This document shows, piece by piece, positions 11,834 to 12,962 of a stretch of 12,962 nt of DNA. The notes beneath the pieces were generated by a model. It saw only the letters and a program-made list of their open reading frames with translations. It ran no database searches and had not been told where the DNA came from. The stretch spans positions 1 through 12,962 of the forward strand of contig JAEYQX010000080.1 of NCBI GenBank assembly GCA_023409795.1. Direction: 5' to 3'. Each line of letters starts with the position of its first letter. Position 1 is the stretch's first letter. The stretch comes from Pseudomonadota bacterium. Lineage in GTDB: Bacteria; Pseudomonadota; Alphaproteobacteria; Caulobacterales; Caulobacteraceae. The translations under genes were made by a program, and so were the position numbers.

Positions 11834-12962
11834 TCAGTAGACGTCCCGGCGATACCGGCCGCTGTCGCCCAGGGCGTTAAGGCCCTCCTCGCCCAGGGCC
11901 GCCTCAAGGGCCGCGTGGACGCCCCGGGACATGCCTTCCAGGCTGCCACAGACATAGACATGGGCCCCGCGCTCGACCCAGTCGGCCAGACGGCGCGCCT
12001 CGGCCGAGATCAGGGACTGGACATAGAGATGCTCGCCCCCGTCGCGTGAGAAGCAGCGATCCAGCCGCGTCAGCACGCCCGAGGCCACAAGGGCCTGCAA
12101 CTCGCCGTCATAGAAGGCGTCGTGGGCCCGGGTGCGCTCGCCGAACAACAGCCAGGTGCCGCCGGTCGCCCCTGCCTCGGCCCGGGCCTTCAGGTGGCTG
12201 CGAAGCCCGGCGATGCCGGTGCCATTGCCGATCAGGATCATCGGAGCCTGGGGCGGCGGGGCGTGGAAGCTGCGGTTGGTGCGGATCCGCATGGCGACCT
12301 CGTCACCGATCCGGGCCGTCCGGGTCAGCCAGCCCGAGCCAAGGCCCGGCGTGCCATCCGGCCCGGTCATCAGGCGGACGCAGAACTCGGCGCGTCCATC
12401 CGACGGCAGGCTGGCGACCGAGTATTCACGGCTGAGCCCCGTCTCCTCGCCCCGGTCGGGCAGGCCGATCTCGGCAATGTCGCCCGCGACCCAGGCGGGG
12501 CTGTGGTCCACCGGCTCCAGCGCCAGGTGCCAGGCTTCGCCGCCGGGACTGCCGGGGTTCAGCAGGCGGCGCTCGACCAGCCGCCAGCGATCATAGGCGG
12601 GCGGCGTCCAGTCCGGTGCCGTGGTCGCGCCGGTGATCTGGTTCAGCTGGTGCTGCCAGTGGCGGATGGCTCCGGCGTCGCCATTGTCGACCTCGACCCG
12701 GTCAAACAGGCGTTCGGCCCCGCTGGCCTCCAGCCAGTCGCCCACCTCATGGCCAAAGCGGCAGTATTGCTCATAGGCGCGGTCGCCCAGGGCCAGCAGG
12801 CCAAAGGCCAGACGCGACAGGTCGATCGGACCCGCCTGCATCAGGCGGACAAAGCGGCCGGCACTGTCGGGCGCGTCCCCCTCGCCGGTGGTCGAGGCGA
12901 CGACCAGCAGGCGGCGGGTGCTGGCCAGGGTGGCCAGGTCCAGCTCGGCCAGGGGCAGGATG
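11834..12962 (-). CDS. CysJ/cytochrome P450 reductase-like flavoprotein, C-terminal part (possible ferric reductase)
   Basis: NADPH-FAD-FMN diflavin reductase; the 5' end lies beyond the right edge. The frame stays open to base 12962, so the internal ATG at 12839-12841 is not the start. The first visible residues belong to a flavodoxin domain: LLVVASTTGEGDAPDS, then GLLALGDRAYEQYCRFG and the closing VEVDNGD. The FAD-binding domain has REYSVASLP (the RxYS motif). The NADPH domain has ILIGNGTGIAGLRSHL, LLFGERTRAHDAFY, HLYVQSLI and VYVCGSLEGMSRGVH, and the protein ends RYRRDVY exactly as sulfite reductase flavoproteins do. No cysI-type hemoprotein is nearby. Its place next to a siderophore receptor and PiuC suggests a PepSY-linked ferric-siderophore reductase of the kind found in iron loci, with an N-terminal membrane part outside this window; that is inference. 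Sulfite reductase alpha is the main alternative. Confidence 0.88.
   Translation of the reverse strand, partial: ILPLAELDLATLASTRRLLVVASTTGEGDAPDSAGRFVRLMQAGPIDLSRLAFGLLALGDRAYEQYCRFGHEVGDWLEASGAERLFDRVEVDNGDAGAIRHWQHQLNQITGATTAPDWTPPAYDRWRLVERRLLNPGSPGGEAWHLALEPVDHSPAWVAGDIAEIGLPDRGEETGLSREYSVASLPSDGRAEFCVRLMTGPDGTPGLGSGWLTRTARIGDEVAMRIRTNRSFHAPPPQAPMILIGNGTGIAGLRSHLKARAEAGATGGTWLLFGERTRAHDAFYDGELQALVASGVLTRLDRCFSRDGGEHLYVQSLISAEARRLADWVERGAHVYVCGSLEGMSRGVHAALEAALGEEGLNALGDSGRYRRDVY

Noticed and set aside
12839..12841. ATG as true start of the diflavin reductase
   Set aside because: The frame continues upstream to the window edge with clear flavodoxin residues (ASTTGEGDAPDS), so this Met is internal.

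Overview
The window looks like a high-GC alphaproteobacterial chromosome, most likely Caulobacterales (Brevundimonas/Caulobacter-like). This rests on the codon bias toward G/C third positions, the Zymomonas/Caulobacter-type Zwf N-terminus, a Fur-box-like palindrome built on TGCGA half sites, and dispersed GC-rich intergenic palindromes whose translations contain strings such as PACAGMSG. The taxonomic call is inference; no rRNA or marker gene is present.

Left two thirds (1-7393, all minus strand): a histidine biosynthesis operon, read right to left: a TrpR-like regulator (YerC/HisR type), hisG, hisD, a fused hisC-like/hisB gene, hisH, hisA, hisF and hisIE. It is followed 48 bases later by the 5' part of zwf (glucose-6-phosphate dehydrogenase), which runs off the left edge. 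Most joints are 1-4 nt stop/start overlaps. Two joints (hisB/hisH and hisF/hisIE) are opened up by copies of a GC-rich palindromic repeat. The gene order G-D-(C)B-H-A-F-IE is the classic enterobacterial/xanthomonad order. The promoter holds a TTGACC -35 box and a perfect 9-bp inverted repeat that covers the spacer and -10 region, placed so that the transcript would start at or next to the regulator's ATG. This suggests an autoregulated, possibly leaderless operon without a His-leader attenuator.

The most unusual gene is the 474-aa hisB. Its C-terminal 190 residues are an intact imidazoleglycerol-phosphate dehydratase. Its N-terminal ~280 residues resemble histidinol-phosphate aminotransferase, but the PLP-binding lysine is leucine and the SPNNPTG region is missing. 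It is therefore a probable pseudo-aminotransferase fused to IGPD. A working HisC and a histidinol-phosphate phosphatase must lie outside this window.

Right third (7480-12962): a redox/iron region. A ferredoxin reductase-like flavoprotein diverges from the his operon. After it come a Fur-box-like palindrome, a TonB-dependent siderophore receptor of the Fiu/PiuA type, and a PiuC/YbiX Fe(II)/2-oxoglutarate dioxygenase (the conserved fiu-ybiX/piuA-piuC pairing), separated by a 12-bp-stem hairpin. Converging on these is the C-terminal part of a CysJ-like FMN/FAD/NADPH flavoprotein, cut by the right edge, which may reduce ferric siderophores. Together these suggest an iron-regulated catecholate siderophore uptake and iron-release module.
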